A DNA stretch of 64,000 nt, taken from NCBI GenBank assembly GCA_947034895.1, contig OX344763.1, forward strand, positions 58,981,093 through 59,045,092. The letters are read 5' to 3'. The first letter of the stretch is position 1; every line of letters begins with the position of its first letter. This document shows, one piece after another, positions 1-12,620 of this stretch. The notes under the pieces were generated by a model that saw only the letters and a program-made list of their open reading frames with translations, ran no database searches and was not told where the DNA came from. Source of the DNA: Rhytidiadelphus loreus. Lineage: Eukaryota; Streptophyta; Bryopsida; Hypnales; Hylocomiaceae. Made by a program: the position numbers and the translations under genes.

Positions 1-730
1 ACGATGAATGACTTTCTAGTACGTGGAAATGAAATATTCGTGCATGAACCTGGCCCTCTATTTTAAAGTCCACAAAATTGTAATCTCATGAAATTCATTG
101 ATAGAAATCTGGGAAAGAGGTTGTACAAGTTGCAAGTGCTCCTAAACTCATGAATTATTCAAAAAAATATATAATTGGTGGTCACGATGAATGACTTTCT
201 AGTACGTGAAAATGCAATATCGTGCACGAACCTAGTCCTCTATTTTAAAGTCCACAAAATTGTAATCTCATGAAATTAATTGAATCAAATCTGGGAAAGA
301 GGTTGTGCAAGTTGCAAGTGCTCCTAAACTCATGAATTAATCAAAAAAATATATAATTGGTGGTCACGATGAATGACTTTCTAGTACGTGGAAATGAAAT
401 ATTCGTGCATGAACCTGGCCCTCTATTTTAAAGTCCACAAAATTGTAATCTCATGAAATTCATTGATAGAAATCTGGGAAAGAGGTTGTACAAGTTGCAA
501 GTGCTCCTAAACTCATGAATTATTCAAAAAAATATATAATTGGTGGTCACGATGAATGACTTTCTAGTACGTGAAGATGCAATATCGTGCACGAACCTAG
601 TCCTCTATTTTAAAGTCCACAAAATTGTAATCTCATGAAATTAATTGAATCAAATCTGGGAAAGAGGTTGTGCAAGTTGCAAGTGCTCCTAAACTCATGA
701 ATTAATCAAAAAAATATATAATTGGGAGTC
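1..730 (+). repeat. Dimer higher-order repeat, 365 bp x2
   Basis: Two copies (1-365 and 366-730) of a two-monomer unit. The first monomer (183 bp) carries CGTGCATGAACC and TTGATAG. The second (182 bp) carries GAAAATGCAATATCGTGC, lacking one T of the usual ATATTCG, plus CTAGTCCTC and TTGAATC. The copies differ at only a few bases. The same pair, or close relatives, recurs starting at 6953, 7318, 8049, 10,427 and 14,999, so this dimer is a mobile building block of the left third of the window. Confidence 0.93.
161..175 (+). other. A-tract plus TATATAATT element (representative)
   Basis: Monomer positions 161-175 are A7 followed by TATATAATT, with CAACAAAA, CAAGAAAA or CAGAAAAA variants of the A-tract. 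It recurs once per monomer, so every 183 bp. Such A-tracts can curve DNA and influence nucleosome placement; this is general knowledge, not something shown here. I do not read the TATATA as a promoter. Confidence 0.7.
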
Positions 731-766
731 ACGATGAATGACTTTCTAGTACGTGGAAATGAAATA

Positions 767-778
767 TTCGTGCACGAA
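767..778. other. 12-bp perfect palindrome TTCGTGCACGAA (representative)
   Basis: Monomer positions 37-48. TTCGTGCACGAA equals its own reverse complement. It is present unchanged in a large share of monomers, and with one or two changes in most of the rest (CATGAA, CAAGAA, CTGCAC, GTGGAC). It is the longest perfect dyad in the consensus that I found, and contains GTGCAC. Dyads in centromeric satellites have been proposed to form non-B DNA or to mark protein sites; no function is shown here. Confidence 0.9.
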
Positions 779-853
779 CCTTGCCCTGTATTTTAAAGTC
801 GACAAAATTGTCATCTCATGGAATTCATGTACAGAAATCTGGGAAAGAGCTTG

Positions 854-867
854 TGCAAGTTGCAAGT
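854..867 (+). repeat. Tandem heptamer TGCAAGT x2 inside the monomer (representative)
   Basis: Monomer positions 124-137 read TGCAAGTTGCAAGT, two perfect copies of TGCAAGT, in all monomers with TTGTGCAAG. Monomers with TTGTACAAG have one change in the first copy and instead gain an 8-bp palindrome, TTGTACAA. Later variants change the second copy (GCAGGTG, GTAAGTG, GCAAATG) or the first (GCACGTT, GCATGTT). Confidence 0.85.
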
Positions 868-3800
868 GCTCCTAAACTCATGAATTAATCAAGAAAATAT
901 ATAATTGGGAGTCACGATGAATGACTTTCTAGTACGTGGAAATGAAATATTCGTGCATGAACCTGGCCCTCTATTTTAAAGTCCACAAAATTGTAATCTC
1001 ATGAAATTCATTGATAGAAATCTGGGAAAGAGGTTGTACAAGTTGCAAGTGCTCCTAAACTCATGAATTATTCAAAAAAATATATAATTGGTGGTCACGA
1101 TGAATGACTTTCTAGTACGTGAAAATGAAATATTTGTGCACGAACCTGGCCCTCTATTTTAAAGTCCACAAAATCGTAATCTCATGAAATTCATTTATAG
1201 AAACATGAGAAAGAAGTTGTGGAAGTTGCTAGTGCTACTAAACTCATGACTTATTCAAAAAAATATATAATTGGTAGTCACGTTGAATGACTTTCTAGGA
1301 TGTGAAAATGAAATATTGGTGCACGAACCTTGCACTGTATTTTAAAGTCCACAAAATTGTAATCTCATGAAATTCATTGATAGAAATCTGGGAAAGAGGT
1401 TGTACAAGTTGCAAGTGCTCCTAAACTCATGAATTAATCAACAAAATATATAATTGGGAGTCACGATGAATGACTTTCTAGTACGTGGTAATGAAATATT
1501 CGTGCACGAACCTGGCCCTCTATTTTAAAGTCGACAAAATTGTAATCTCATGGATTTCATGTACAGAAATCTGGGAAAGAGGTTGTGCAAGTTGCAAGTG
1601 CTCCTAAACTCATGAATTAATCAACAAAATATATAATTGGGAGTCACGATGAATGACTTTCTAGTACGTGGAAATGAAATATTCGTGCACGAACCTGGCC
1701 CTCTATTTTAAAGTCGACAAAATTGTAATCTCATGGAATTCATGTACAGAAATCTGGGAAAGAGGTTGTGCAAGTTGCAAATGCTCCTAAACTCATGAAT
1801 TATTCAAAAAAATATATAATTGGTGGTCACGATGAATGACTTTCTAGTACGTGGAAATGCAATATTCGTGCACGAACCTGGCCCTCTATCTGAAAGTGCA
1901 CAAAATTGTCATCTCATGGAATTCATGTACAGAAATCTGGGAAAGAGGTTGTGCAAGTTGCAAGTGCTCCTAAACTCATGAATTAATCAAAAAAATATAT
2001 AATTGGGAGTCACGATGAATGACTTTCTAGTACGTGGAAATGAAATATTCGTGCATGAACCTGGCCCTCTATTTTAAAGTCCACAAAATTGTAATCTCAT
2101 GAAATTCATTTAAAGAAATCTCGAAAAGAGGTTGTGCAAGTTGCAAGTGCTCCTAAACTCATGAATTATTCAAGAAAATATATAATTGGTGGTCACGATG
2201 AATGACTTTCTAGTACGTGAAAATGCAATATTCGTGCACGAACCTAACCCTCTATTTTAAAGTCCACAAAATTGTAATCTCATGGAATTCATGTACAGAA
2301 ATCTGGGAAAGAGGTTGTGCAAGTTGCAAGTGCTCCTAAACTCATGAATTATTCAAAAAAATATATAATTGGTGGTCACGATGAATGACTTTCTAGTACG
2401 TGGAAATGCAATATTCGTGCACGAACCTGGCCCTCTATCTGAAAGTGCACAAAATTGTCATCTCATGGAATTCATGTACAGAAATCTGGGAAAGAGGTTG
2501 TGCAAGTTGCAAGTGCTCCTAAACTCATGAATTAATCAAAAAAATATATAATTGGGAGTCACGATGAATGACTTTCTAGTACGTGGAAATGAAATATTCG
2601 TGCACGAACCTTGCCCTGTATTTTAAAGTCGACAAAATTGTCATCTCATGGAATTCATGTACAGAAATCTGGGAAAGAGCTTGTGCAAGTTGCAAGTGCT
2701 CCTAAACTCATGAATTAATCAACAAAATATATAATTGGGAGTCACGATGAATGACTTTCTAGTACGTGGAAATGAAATATTCGTGCATGAACCTGGCCCT
2801 CTATTTTAAAGTCCACAAAATTGTAATCTCATGAAATTCATTGATAGAAATCTGGGAAAGAGGTTGTACAAGTTGCAAGTGCTCCTAAACTCATGAATTA
2901 TTCAAAAAAATATATAATTGGTGGTCACGATGAATGACTTTCTAGTACGTGAAAATGAAATATTTGTGCACGAACCTGGCCCTCTATTTTAAAGTCCACA
3001 AAATCGTAATCTCATGAAATTCATTTATAGAAACATGAGAAAGAAGTTGTGGAAGTTGCTAGTGCTACTAAACTCATGACTTATTCAAAAAAATATATAA
3101 TTGGTAGTCACGTTGAATGACTTTCTAGGATGTGAAAATGAAATATTGGTGCACGAACCTTGCACTGTATTTTAAAGTCCACAAAATTGTAATCTCATGA
3201 AATTCATTGATAGAAATCTGGGAAAGAGGTTGTACAAGTTGCAAGTGCTCCTAAACTCATGAATTAATCAACAAAATATATAATTGGGAGTCACGATGAA
3301 TGACTTTCTAGTACGTGGTAATGAAATATTCGTGCACGAACCTGGCCCTCTATTTTAAAGTCGACAAAATTGTAATCTCATGGATTTCATGTACAGAAAT
3401 CTGGGAAAGAGGTTGTGCAAGTTGCAAGTGCTCCTAAACTCATGAATTAATCAACAAAATATATAATTGGGAGTCACGATGAATGACTTTCTAGTACGTG
3501 GAAATGAAATATTCGTGCACGAACCTGGCCCTCTATTTTAAAGTCGACAAAATTGTAATCTCATGGAATTCATGTACAGAAATCTGGGAAAGAGGTTGTG
3601 CAAGTTGCAAATGCTCCTAAACTCATGAATTATTCAAAAAAATATATAATTGGTGGTCACGATGAATGACTTTCTAGTACGTGGAAATGCAATATTCGTG
3701 CACGAACCTGGCCCTCTATCTGAAAGTGCACAAAATTGTCATCTCATGGAATTCATGTACAGAAATCTGGGAAAGAGGTTGTGCAAGTTGCAAGTGCTCC

Positions 3801-4390
3801 TAAACTCATGAATTAATCAAAAAAATATATAATTGGGAGTCACGATGAATGACTTTCTAGTACGTGGAAATGCAATATTCGTGCATGAACCTGGCCCTCT
3901 ATTTTAAAGTCCACAAAATTGTAATCTCATGAAATTCATTTAAAGAAATCTCGAAAAGAGGTTGTGCAAGTTGCAAGTGCTCCTAAACTCATGAATTATT
4001 CAAGAAAATATATAATTGGTGGTCACGATGAATGACTTTCTAGTACGTGAAAATGCAATATTCGTGCACGAACCTAACCTTCTATTTTAAAGTCCACAAA
4101 ATTGTAATCTCATGGAATTCATGTACAGAAATCTGGGAAAGAGGTTGTGCAAGTTGCAAGTGCTCCTAAACTCATGAATTATTCAAAAAAATATATAATT
4201 GGTGGTCACGATGAATGACTTTCTAGTACGTGGAAATGCAATATTCGTGCACGAACCTGGCCCTCTATCTGAAAGTGCACAAAATTGTCATCTCATGGAA
4301 TTCATGTACAGAAATCTGGGAAAGAGGTTGTGCAAGTTGCAAGTGCTCCTAAACTCATGAATTAATCAAAAAAATATATAATTGGGAGTC

Positions 4391-5671
4391 ACGATGAATG
4401 ACTTTCTAGTACGTGGAAATGAAATATTCGTGCATGAACCTGGCCCTCTATTTTAAAGTCCACAAAATTGTAATCTCATGAAATTCATTTAAAGAAATCT
4501 CGAAAAGAGGTTGTGCAAGTTGCAAGTGCTCCTAAACTCATGAATTAATCAACAAAATATATAATTGGGAGTCACGATGAATGACTTTCTAGTACGTGGA
4601 AATGAAATATTCGTGCACGAACCTGGCCCTCTATTTTAAAGTCCACAAAATTGTAATCTCATGGAATTCATGTACAGAAATCTGGGAAAGAGGTTGTGCA
4701 AGTTGCAAGTGCTCCTAAACTCATGAATTATTCAAAAAAATATATAATTGGTGGTCACGATGAATGACTTTCTAGTACGTGGAAATGCAATATTCGTGCA
4801 CGAACCTGGCCCTCTATCTGAAAGTGCACAAAATTGTCATCTCATGGAATTCATGTACAGAAATCTGGGAAAGAGGTTGTGCAAGTTGCAAGTGCTCCTA
4901 AACTCATGAATTAATCAAAAAAATATATAATTGGGAGTCACGATGAATGACTTTCTAGTACGTGGAAATGAAATATTCGTGCATGAACCTGGCCCTCTAT
5001 TTTAAAGTCCACAAAATTGTAATCTCATGAAATTCATTTAAAGAAATCTCGAAAAGAGGTTGTGCAAGTTGCAAGTGCTCCTAAACTCATGAATTAATCA
5101 ACAAAATATATAATTGGGAGTCACGATGAATGACTTTCTAGTACGTGGAAATGAAATATTCGTGCACGAACCTTGCCCTGTATTTTAAAGTCCACAAAAT
5201 TGTAATCTCATGGAATTCATGTACAGAAATCTGGGAAAGAGGTTGTGCAAGTTGCAAGTGCTCCTAAACTCATGAATTATTCAAAAAAATATATAATTGG
5301 TGGTCACGATGAATGACTTTCTAGTACGTGGAAATGCAATATTCGTGCACGAACCTGGCCCTCTATCTGAAAGTGCACAAAATTGTCATCTCATGGAATT
5401 CATGTACAGAAATCTGGGAAAGAGGTTGTGCAAGTTGCAAGTGCTCCTAAACTCATGAATTAATCAAAAAAATATATAATTGGGAGTCACGATGAATGAC
5501 TTTCTAGTACGTGGAAATGCAATATTCGTGCATGAACCTGGCCCTCTATTTTAAAGTCCACAAAATTGTAATCTCATGAAATTCATTTAAAGAAATCTCG
5601 AAAAGAGGTTGTGCAAGTTGCAAGTGCTCCTAAACTCATGAATTATTCAAGAAAATATATAATTGGTGGTC
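4391..5671 (+). repeat. Trimer higher-order repeat, 549 bp x2 plus one monomer
   Basis: Units 4391-4939 and 4940-5488 each contain, in order, a monomer with CATTTAAAG and ATCTCGAAAAG, a monomer with GGAATTCATGTACAG ending ATTATTC, and a monomer with GCAATATTC, CTATCTGAAAGTGC and GTCATCTC. The monomer at 5489-5671 repeats the first type and starts an incomplete third unit before the pattern changes at 5672. The same monomer types also occur in the neighbouring decamer, so the trimer looks like a later local amplification of part of it. Confidence 0.88.
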
Positions 5672-6952
5672 ACGATGAATGACTTTCTAGTACGTGAAAA
5701 TGCAATATTCGTGCACGAACCTAACCCTCTATTTTAAAGTCCAAAATATTGTAATCTCATGAAATTCATTTATAGAAACATGGAAAAGAGGTTGTGCAAT
5801 TTGCAAGTGCTCCTAAACTCATGAATTAATCAAGAAAATATATAATTGGGAGTCACGATGAATGACTTTCTAGTACGTGGAAATGAAATATTCGTGCACG
5901 AACCTTGCCCTGTATTTTAAAGTCGACAAAATTGTAATCTCATGGAATTCATGTACAGAAATCTGGGAAAGAGGTTGTGCAAGTTGCAAGTGCTCCTAAA
6001 CTCATGAATTATTCAAAAAAATATATAATTGGTGGTCACGATGAATGACTTTCTAGTACGTGGAAATGAAATATTCGTGCACGAACCTTGCCCTGTATTT
6101 TAAAGTCGACAAAATTGTAATCTCATGGAATTCATGTACAGAAATCTGGGAAAGAGGTTGTGCAAGTTGCAAGTGCTCCTAAACTCATGAATTAATCAAA
6201 AAAATATATAATTGGGAGTCACGATGAATGACTTTCTAGTACGTGGAAATGAAATATTCGTGCACGAACCTTGCCCTGTATTTTAAAGTCGACAAAATTG
6301 TAATCTCATGGATTTCATGTACAGAAATCTGGGAAAGAGGTTGTGCAAGTTGCAAGTGCTCCTAAACTCATGAATTAATCAACAAAATATATAATTGGGA
6401 GTCACGATGAATGACTTTCTAGTACGTGGAAATGAAATATTCGTGCACGAACCTTGCCCTGTATTTTAAAGTCGACAAAATTGTAATCTCATGGAATTCA
6501 TGTACAGAAATCTGGGAAAGAGGTTGTGCAAGTTGCAAGTGCTCCTAAACTCATGAATTATTCAAAAAAATATATAATTGGTGGTCACGATGAATGACTT
6601 TCTAGTACGTGGAAATGCAATATTCGTGCACGAACCTGGCCCTCTATCTGAAAGTGCACAAAATTGTCATCTCATGGAATTCATGTACAGAAATCTGGGA
6701 AAGAGGTTGTGCAAGTTGCAAGTGCTCCTAAACTCATGAATAAATCAAAAAAATATATAATTGGGAGTCACGATGAATGACTTTCTAGTACGTGGAAATG
6801 AAATATTCGTGCACGAACCTGGCCCTCTATTTTAAAGTTGACAAAATTGTAATCTCATGGATTTCATGTACAGAAATCTGGGAAAGAGGTTGTGCAAGTT
6901 GCAAGTGCTCCTAAACTCATGAATTAATCAACGAAATATATAATTGGGAGTC

Positions 6953-7682
6953 ACGATGAATGACTTTCTAGTACGTGGAAATGAAATATTCGTGCATGAA
7001 CCTGGCCCTCTATTTTAAAGTCCACAAAATTGTAATCTCATGAAATTCATTGATAGAAATCTGGGAAAGAAGTTGTACAAGTTGCAAGTGCTCCTAAACT
7101 CATGAATTATTCAAAAAAATATATAATTGGTGGTCACGATGAATGACTTTCTAGTACGTGAAAATGCAATATCGTGCACGAACCTAGTCCTCTATTTTAA
7201 AGTCCACAAAATTGTAATCTCATGAAATTAATTGAATCATATCTGGGAAAGAGGTTGTGCAAGTTGCAAGTGCTCCTAAACTCATGAATTAATCAAGAAA
7301 ATATATAATTGGGAGTCACGATGAATGACTTTCTAGTACGTGGAAATGAAATATTCGTGCATGAACCTGGCCCTCTATTTTAAAGTCCACAAAACTGTAA
7401 TCTCATGAAATTCATTGATAGAAATCTGGGAAAGAGGTTGTACAAGTTGCAAGTGCTCCTAAACTCATGAATTATTCAAAAAAATATATAATTGGTGGTC
7501 ACGATGAATGACTTTCTAGTACGTGAAAATGCAATATCGTGCACGAACCTAGTCCTCTATTTTAAAGTCCAAATTATTGTAATCTCATGGAATTCATGTA
7601 CAGAAATCTGGGAAAGAGGTTGTGCAAGTTGCAAGTGCTCCTAAACTCATGAATTAATCAAAAAAATATATAATTGGGAGTA
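6953..7682 (+). repeat. Dimer higher-order repeat, 365 bp x2 (second locus)
   Basis: Units 6953-7317 and 7318-7682 are again a 183-bp monomer with CGTGCATGAACC and TTGATAG followed by a 182-bp monomer with the missing T (GCAATATCGTGC). The two second monomers differ downstream: the first has ATTAATTGAATC, the second has AAATTATTG then GGAATTCATGTACAG. The last monomer is therefore a chimera of two subfamilies. A third copy of the pair lies at 8049-8413. Confidence 0.88.
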
Positions 7683-8596
7683 ACGATGAATGACTTTCTA
7701 GTACGTGGTAATGAAATATTCGTGCACGAACCTGGCCCTCTATTTTAAAGTCGACAAAATTGTAATCTCATGGAATTCATGTACAGAAATCTGGGAAAGA
7801 GCTTGTGCAAGTTGCAAGTGCTCCTGAATTCATGAATTAATCAACAAAATATATAATTGGGAGTCACGATGAATGACTTTCTAGTACCTGGAAATGAAAT
7901 ATTCGTGCACGAACCTGGCCCTCTATTTTAAAGTCGACAAAATTGTAATCTCATGGAATTCATGTACTGAAATTTGGGAAAGAGCTTGTGCAAGTTGCAA
8001 GTGCTCCTGAATTCATGAATTAATCAACAAAATATATAATTGGGAGTCACGATGAATGACTTTCTAGTACGTGGAAATGAAATATTCGTGCATGAACCTG
8101 GCCCTCTATTTTAAAGTCCACAAAATTGTAATCTCATGAAATTCATTGATAGAAATCTGGGAAAGAAGTTGTACAAGTTGCAAGTGCTCCTAAACTCATG
8201 AATTATTCAAAAAAATATATAATTGGTGGTCACGATGAATGACTTTCTAGTACGTGAAAATGCAATATCGTGCACGAACCTAGTCCTCTATTTTAAAGTC
8301 CAAATTATTGTAATCTCATGGAATTCATGTACAGAAATCTGGGAAAGAGGTTGTGCAAGTTGCAAGTGCTCCTGAATTCATGAATTAATCAACAAAATAT
8401 ATAATTGGGAGTCACGATGAATGACTTTCTAGTATCTGGAAATGAAATATTCGTGCACGAACCTGGCCCTCTATTTTAAAGTCGACAAAATTGTAATCTC
8501 ATGGAATTCATGTACTGAAATTTGGGAAAGAGGTTGTGCAGGTTGCAAGTGCTCCTAAACTCATGAATTAATCAAAAAAATATATAATTGGGAGTC
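7683..8596 (+). repeat. Monomers with CTGAATTC variant, about 548-bp trimer spacing
   Basis: Monomers at 7683, 7866, 8049, 8232 and 8414. Those at 7866 and 8414 are variant sisters 548 bp apart: GTACCTGG versus GTATCTGG, both with TACTGAAATTTGGG. They are separated by the CATGAACC/missing-T dimer. Several monomers here end CTCCTGAATTCATG instead of CTCCTAAACTCATG, a local subfamily mark. This is a weakly regular HOR patch. Confidence 0.7.
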
Positions 8597-9694
8597 ACGA
8601 TGAATGACTTTCTAGTACGTGGAAATGAAATATTCGTGCACGAACCTGGCCTTCTATTTTAAAGTCCACAAAATTGTAATCTCATGAAATTCATTGAAAG
8701 AAATCTGGGAAAGAGGTTGTGCAAGTTGCAAGTGCTCCTAAACTCATGAATTAATCAAAAAAATATATAATTGGGAGTCACGATGAATGACTTTCTAGTA
8801 CGTGGAAATGAAATATTGGTTCACGAACCTTGCCCTGTATTTTAAAGTCGACAAAGTTGTAATCTCATGGAATTCATGTACAGAAATCTGGGAAAGAGGT
8901 TGTGCAAGTTGCAAGTGCTCCTAAACTCATGAATTAATCAACAAAATATATAATTGGGAGTCACGATGAATGACTTTCTAGTACGTGGTAATGAAATATT
9001 CGTGCACGAACCTGGCCCTCTATTTTAAAGTCGACAAAATTGTAATCTCATGGAATTCATGTACAGAAATCTGGGAAAGAGGTTGTGCAAGTTGCAAGTG
9101 CTCCTAAACTCATGAATTATTCAAAAAAATATATAATTGGTGGTCACGATGAATGACTTTCTAGTACGTGGAAATGCAATATTCGTGCACGAACCTGGCC
9201 CTCTATCTGAAAGTGCACAAAATTGTCATCTCATGGAATTCATGTACAGAAATCTGGGAAAGAGGTTGTGCAAGTTGCAAGTGCTCCTAAACTCATGAAT
9301 TAATATAAAAAATATATAATTGGGAGTCACGATGAATGACTTTCTAGTACGTGGAAATGAAATATTCGTGCACGAACCTGGCCCTCTATTTTAAAGTCCA
9401 CAAAATTGTAATCTCATGAAATTCATTGATAGAAATCTGGGAAAGAGGTTGTGCAAGTTGCAAGTGCTCCTAAACTCATGAATTATTCAAAAAAATATAT
9501 AATTGGTGGTCACGATGAATGACTTTCTAGTACGTGAAAATGCAATATTCGTGCACGAACCTAGCCCTCTATTTTAAAGTCCAAATTATTGTAATCTCAT
9601 GGAATTCATGTACAGAAATCTGGGAAAGAGGTTGTGCAAGTTGCAAGTGCTCCTAAACTCATGAATTAATCAAAAAAATATATAATTGGTGGTC

Positions 9695-10243
9695 AGGTTG
9701 AATGACTTTCTAGGATGTGGAAATGAAATATTCGTGCACGAACCTTGCACTGTATTTAAAAGCCCACAAAATTGTTATCTCATGAAATTCATTTAAAGAA
9801 ATCTCGAAAAGAGGTTGTGCAAGTTGCAAGTGCTCCTAAACTCATGAATTATTCAAGAAAATATATAATTGGTGGTCACGATGAATGACTTTCTAGTACG
9901 TGAAAATGAAATATTTGTGCACGAACCTGGCCCTCTATTTTAAAGTCCACAAAATCGTAATCTCATGAAATTCATTTATAGAAACATGAGAAAGAAGTTG
10001 TGGAAGTTGCTAGTGCTACTGAACTCATGACTTATTCAAAAAAATATATAATTGGTAGTCACGTTGAATGACTTTCTAGGATGTGAAAATGAAATATTCG
10101 TGCATGAACCTTGCACTGTATTTTAAAGTCCACAAAATTGTAATCTCATGAAATTCATTGATAGAAATCTGGGAAAGAGGTTGTACAAGTTGCAAGTGCT
10201 CCTAAACTCATGAATTAATCAAAAAAATATATAATTGGGAGTC
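9695..10243 (+). repeat. Divergent three-monomer cassette, copy 1
   Basis: Three consecutive monomers depart from consensus much more than their neighbours. The monomer at 9695 has GTTGAATGACTTTCTAGGAT, TTGCACTG and TATTTAAAAGCCCAC. The one at 9878 has ATATTTGTGCAC, AAATCG, AAACATGAGAAAGAAG and TGGAAGTTGCTAGTGCTAC. The one at 10,061 again has TTCTAGGATGTG and TTGCACTG. This set alters the otherwise nearly invariant box at monomer positions 1-25. The last two members are related to those at 1097/1280 and 2927/3110. Confidence 0.9.
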
Positions 10244-11157
10244 ACGATGAATGACTTTCTAGTACGTGGAAATGAAATATTCGTGCACGAACCTGGCCCT
10301 CTATTTTAAAGTCGACAAAATTGTAATCTCATGGATTTCATGTACAGAAATCTGGGAAAGAGGTTGTGCAAGTTGCAAGTGCTCCTAAACTCATGAATTA
10401 ATCAACAAAATATATAATTGGGAGTCACGATGAATGACTTTCTAGTACGTGGAAATGAAATATTCGTGCATGAACCTGGCCCTCTATTTTAAAGTCCACA
10501 AAATTGTAATCTCATGAAATTCATTGATAGAAATCTGGGAAAGAGGTTGTACAAGTTGCAAGTGCTCCTAAACTCATGAATTATTCAAAAAAATATATAA
10601 TTGGTGGTCACGATGAATGACTTTCTAGTACGTGAAAATGCAATATCGTGCACGAACCTAGTCCTCTATTTTAAAGTCCACAAAATTGTAATCTCATGAA
10701 ATTAATTGAATCAAATCTGGGAAAGAGGTTGTGCAAGTTGCAAGTGCTCCTAAACTCATGAATTAATCAAAAAAATATATAATTGGGAGTCACGATGAAT
10801 GACTTTCTAGTACGTGGAAATGAAATATTCGTGCACGAACCTTGCCCTGTATTTTAAAGTCGACAAAATTGTAATCTCATGGAATTCATGTACAGAAATC
10901 TGGGAAAGAGGTTGTGCAAGTTGCAAGTGCTCCTAAACTCATGAATTATTCAAAAAAATATATAATTGGTGGTCACGATGAATGACTTTCTAGTACGTGG
11001 AAATGCAATATTCGTGCACGAACCTGGCCCTCTATCTGAAAGTGCACAAAATTGTCATCTCATGGAATTCATGTACAGAAATCTGGGAAAGAGGTTGTGC
11101 AAGTTGCAAGTGCTCCTAAACTCATGAATTAATCAAAAAAATATATAATTGGTGGTC

Positions 11158-11706
11158 ACGTTGAATGACTTTCTAGGATGTGGAAATGAAATATTCGTGC
11201 ACGAACCTTGCACTGTATTTAAAAGCCCACAAAATTGTTATCTCATGAAATTCATTTAAAGAAATCTCGAAAAGAGGTTGTGCAAGTTGCAAGTGCTCCT
11301 AAACTCATGAATTATTCAAGAAAATATATAATTGGTGGTCACGATGAATGACTTTCTAGTACGTGAAAATGAAATATTTGTGCACGAACCTGGCCCTCTA
11401 TTTTAAAGTCCACAAAATCGTAATCTCATGAAATTCATTTATAGAAACATGAGAAAGAAGTTGTGGAAGTTGCTAGTGCTACTAAACTCATGACTTATTC
11501 AAAAAAATATATAATTGGTAGTCACGTTGAATGACTTTCTAGGATGTGAAAATGAAATATTCGTGCATGAACCTGGCCCTCTATTTTAAAGTCCACAAAA
11601 TTGTAATCTCATGAAATTCATTGATAGAAATCTGGGAAAGAGGTTGTACAAGTTGCAAGTGCTCCTAAACTCATGAATTAATCAAAAAAATATATAATTG
11701 GGAGTC
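11158..11706 (+). repeat. Divergent three-monomer cassette, copy 2
   Basis: Near-identical to the cassette at 9695-10,243, offset by 1463 bp (eight monomers, one of them 182 bp). Its diagnostic changes are the same: TTCTAGGAT in the first and third monomers, AAACATGAGAAAG in the second. The third monomer here has CCTGGCCCTCT where copy 1 has CCTTGCACTGT, so its middle has been replaced by a common type. Correspondence to the right is lost within one monomer. Confidence 0.88.
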
Positions 11707-11889
11707 ACGATGAATGACTTTCTAGTACGTGGAAATGCAATATTCGTGCACGAACCTGGCCCTCTATCTGAAAGTGCACAAAATTGTAATCTCATGGATT
11801 TCATGTACAGAAATCTGGGAAAGAGGTTGTGCAAGTTGCAAGTGCTCCTAAACTCATGAATTAATCAACAAAATATAAAATTGGGAGTC
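11707..11889 (+). repeat. Chimeric monomer (two subfamilies joined within one unit)
   Basis: The left part has the GCAATATTC and CTATCTGAAAGTGCAC marks of one subfamily. The right part has TAATCTCATGGATTTC, typical of another subfamily that normally carries GTCGAC or GTTGAC on its left. The switch lies around monomer positions 75-83. The same chimera appears in the monomers at 12,804 and 14,816, so it was copied after it formed. It points to conversion or unequal exchange inside a monomer. Confidence 0.75.
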
Positions 11890-12033
11890 ACGATGAATGA
11901 CTTTCTAGTACGTGGAAATGAAATATTCGTGCACGAACCTGGCCCTCTATTTTAAAGTCGACAAAATTGTAATCTCATGGAATTCATGTACAGAAATCTG
12001 GGAAAGAGGTTGTGCAAGTTGCAAATGCTCCTA

Positions 12034-12045
12034 AATTCATGAATT
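12034..12045. other. Second palindrome AATTCATGAATT in the TAAATTC subfamily (representative)
   Basis: Monomer positions 145-156. The common form, AACTCATGAATT, is symmetric only over TCATGA. A C-to-T change at position 147 makes a perfect 12-bp palindrome. This form is occasional in the left part and frequent in the 22-28 kb b-monomers and at 36-64 kb. A related CTGAATTCATG form occurs at 7827, 8010 and 8373. Confidence 0.8.
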
Positions 12046-12620
12046 ATTCAAAAAAATATATAATTGGTGGTCACGATGAATGACTTTCTAGTACGTGGAA
12101 ATGCAATATTCGTGCACGAACCTGGCCCTCTATCTGAAAGTGCACAAAATTGTCATCTCATGGAATTCATGTACAGAAATCTGGGAAAGAGGTTGTGCAA
12201 GTTGCAAGTGCTCCTAAACTCATGAATTAATCAAAAAAATATATAATTGGGAGTCACGATGAATGACTTTCTAGTACGTGGAAATGAAATATTCGTGCAC
12301 GAACCTGGCCCTCTATTTTAAAGTTGACAAAATTGTAATCTCATGGATTTCATGTACAGAAATCTGGGAAAGAGGTTGTGCAAGTTGCAAGTGCTCCTAA
12401 ACTCATGAATTAATCAACGAAATATATAATTGGGAGTCACGATGAATGACTTTCTAGTACGTGGAAATGAAATATTCGTGCATGAACCTGGCCCTCTATT
12501 TTAAAGTCGACAAAATTGTAGTCTTATGGAATTCATGTACGGAAATCTGGGAAAGAGGTTGTGCAAGTTGCAAGTGCTCCTAAACTCATGAATTAATCAA
12601 AAAATATATAATTGGTGGTC

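Larger units (their letters stand above)
731..4390 (+). repeat. Decamer higher-order repeat, 1830 bp x2
   Basis: Bases 731-2560 and 2561-4390 are ten-monomer units aligned at exactly 1830 bp. All ten monomer variants occur in the same order in both, including the strongly divergent pair at 1097/1280 and 2927/3110 (AAACATGAGAAAGAAG and TTCTAGGATGTG). Only a handful of point differences are visible, for example GAAATATTC versus GCAATATTC near 2041/3871 and AACCTAACCC versus AACCTAACCT near 2241/4071. Correspondence breaks at both ends (548 versus 2378, and 2561 versus 4391), so only two tandem copies are present. The near-identity implies recent duplication. Confidence 0.93.

Noticed and set aside
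731..4390. Assembly artefact as the cause of the exact 1830-bp duplication.
   Set aside because: Cannot be excluded without reads. However, the copies do differ at several bases and many other HORs of different sizes occur, so real duplication is the simpler reading.
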